Shown: one piece after another, positions 5,370 to 5,681 of the stretch
Numbering within the stretch: the first letter of the stretch is position 1
How the letters are laid out: the number at the start of each line of letters is the position of its first letter
Program-made: the position numbers and the translations under genes
DNA from: Candidatus Woesearchaeota archaeon
GTDB taxonomy: Archaea; Nanobdellota; Nanobdellia; Woesearchaeales; UBA10216
Length of the DNA stretch: 5,681 bases
NCBI GenBank assembly: GCA_016180145.1
Contig: JACPBT010000061.1
Coordinates: 1-5,681 of the forward strand
Reading direction: 5' to 3'
The notes under the pieces: generated by a model
What the model saw: only the letters and a program-made list of their open reading frames with translations
Database searches by the model: none
What the model was told of the DNA's origin: nothing

Positions 5370-5449
5370 AAGCAAATGCGACAGGGCAAAGTTGGGTTAA
5401 ACTCAATAAATTTGGAGTCCTAACAACGAATCAGGGAAGTTTTCCTTTA

Positions 5450-5485
5450 GAAAAATTATTATAGTATATATTTTACCTAATAATC
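5450..5485 (+). promoter_or_regulatory. Promoter of the DUF5680-like ORF, probably leaderless
   Basis: GAAAAA at 5450-5455 followed by the AT-rich TTATTATAG (5456-5464) can act as BRE/TATA. The centre lies about 25 bases before the ATG at 5486, which predicts a leaderless transcript. A second AT-rich stretch, TATATATTTTA at 5465-5475, is too close to the ATG to be the functional box unless translation starts downstream. No ribosome binding site precedes the ATG. Confidence 0.4.
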
Positions 5486-5620
5486 ATGGAATTGGAAGAT
5501 TTTATAGTCAAGGCGAAGAGGAGCACTTATGCTAGTGGAGTCAAACCGAAGTTTTTAGATTGGGGTTTTGAAGAACTAACTTATGAGGAAGAGGATTTAT
5601 TTTATAGAGATAGATGCTGA
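5486..5620 (+). pseudogene. Truncated DUF5680-like protein (44 residues)
   Basis: An ATG at 5486 opens 44 codons ending in TGA at 5618. The start LEDFIVKAKRSTYASG, then ELTYEEEDLFYRDR, closely follows the N-terminal third of DUF5680 proteins as I remember them, a family of about 100-130 residues with unknown function. In full-length members the text continues after YRDR with a Tyr-Phe-Gly segment and a second half containing WGMNYYG. Here Cys and a stop follow at once, and nothing like the second half is found in the 61 bases that remain. The ORF looks cut off, possibly by arrival of the next gene, though a short functional form cannot be excluded. Third codon positions are T/G rich, unlike the operon to its left. 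Confidence 0.5.
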
Positions 5621-5629
5621 GGTTAAGAA

Positions 5630-5681
5630 ATGATAACAAAGGAACAAGGAAAAGAAGAAATAAAGAAGCTTGTTGAGAAAT
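5630..5681 (+). CDS. N-terminal fragment, possibly of a restriction-modification protein
   Basis: An ATG at 5630 with a good ribosome binding site (GAGGTT at 5619-5624, five bases upstream, overlapping the previous stop) opens 17 codons, MITKEQGKEEIKKLVEK, before the window ends. A Lys/Glu-rich amphipathic helix of the form IKKLVEKF at the very start is common in large Eco57I-like or type I restriction-modification proteins, where it is followed by a YNEA...T..DFI.PLF..LGWDV motif. That motif lies beyond the edge, so the family call is a guess. That a gene starts here is better supported than what it is. Confidence 0.4.
   Translation, partial: MITKEQGKEEIKKLVEK

Noticed and set aside
5411..5450. 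Weak stem AGGGA/TTTCCT after the PAC2 gene as operon terminator
   Set aside because: There are only about five pairs including a G-U, and the T-tract is short and interrupted. Termination probably happens here, but no specific element can be supported.

Overview
The window is archaeal. Four genes in a row on the + strand (ribosomal protein S27e, translation factor aIF2-alpha, H/ACA RNP protein Nop10 and a PAC2-type proteasome assembly chaperone) form a cluster found in archaea. Promoters show archaeal TATA boxes, ribosome binding sites match the archaeal 16S 3' end (GGTGAT, GGAGGTG), and at least one transcript looks leaderless. The short compact proteins, tight spacing and a small four-helix membrane protein of a type I associate with DPANN archaea suggest a DPANN-like genome. 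That phylum-level guess is inference and is not proven by the window.

Layout. (1) 1-480, + strand: the C-terminal 50 residues of a PIN-domain (VapC-like) ribonuclease cut by the window edge, then a complete 79-residue DUF2683-type, ribbon-helix-helix-like protein with its own promoter. (2) 519-613, minus strand: a possible coding relic with no start codon. (3) 620-2620, minus strand: a complete membrane-bound proton-pumping pyrophosphatase carrying the K+-independent signature. (4) 2742-2785: overlapping hairpins followed by a T-rich tract at the 3' end of the next minus-strand gene. (5) 2771-3154, minus strand: a 127-residue four-helix membrane protein of unknown function. (6) 3155-3456: divergent intergenic region holding two promoters, a 33-codon minus-strand ORF and an imperfect direct repeat. 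(7) 3457-5369, + strand: the operon S27e / aIF2-alpha / Nop10 / PAC2, with junctions of TAAATG, a 6-nt gap and an ATGA overlap. (8) 5486-5681, + strand, AT-rich: a DUF5680-like ORF stopping after 44 codons, then the first 17 codons of another gene that resembles the N-terminus of restriction-modification proteins.

How the genes fit together. The central block is housekeeping: translation initiation and ribosome function, rRNA pseudouridylation, proteasome assembly, and membrane energetics driven by pyrophosphate, a by-product of the biosynthetic reactions the translation genes serve. Both ends are accessory in character: toxin-antitoxin-like genes on the left, and a truncated domain plus a possible defence gene on the right.

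The + strand is A+C rich from about 620 to 5370 regardless of gene orientation, and more G+T rich in both flanks. The central block may therefore have been inverted relative to its flanks, or the flanks may be acquired DNA. I did not find a convincing new biological system. The points most worth a second look are the strand-composition switch, the hairpins around a stop codon, the degenerate Nop10 zinc site and the right-hand junction.
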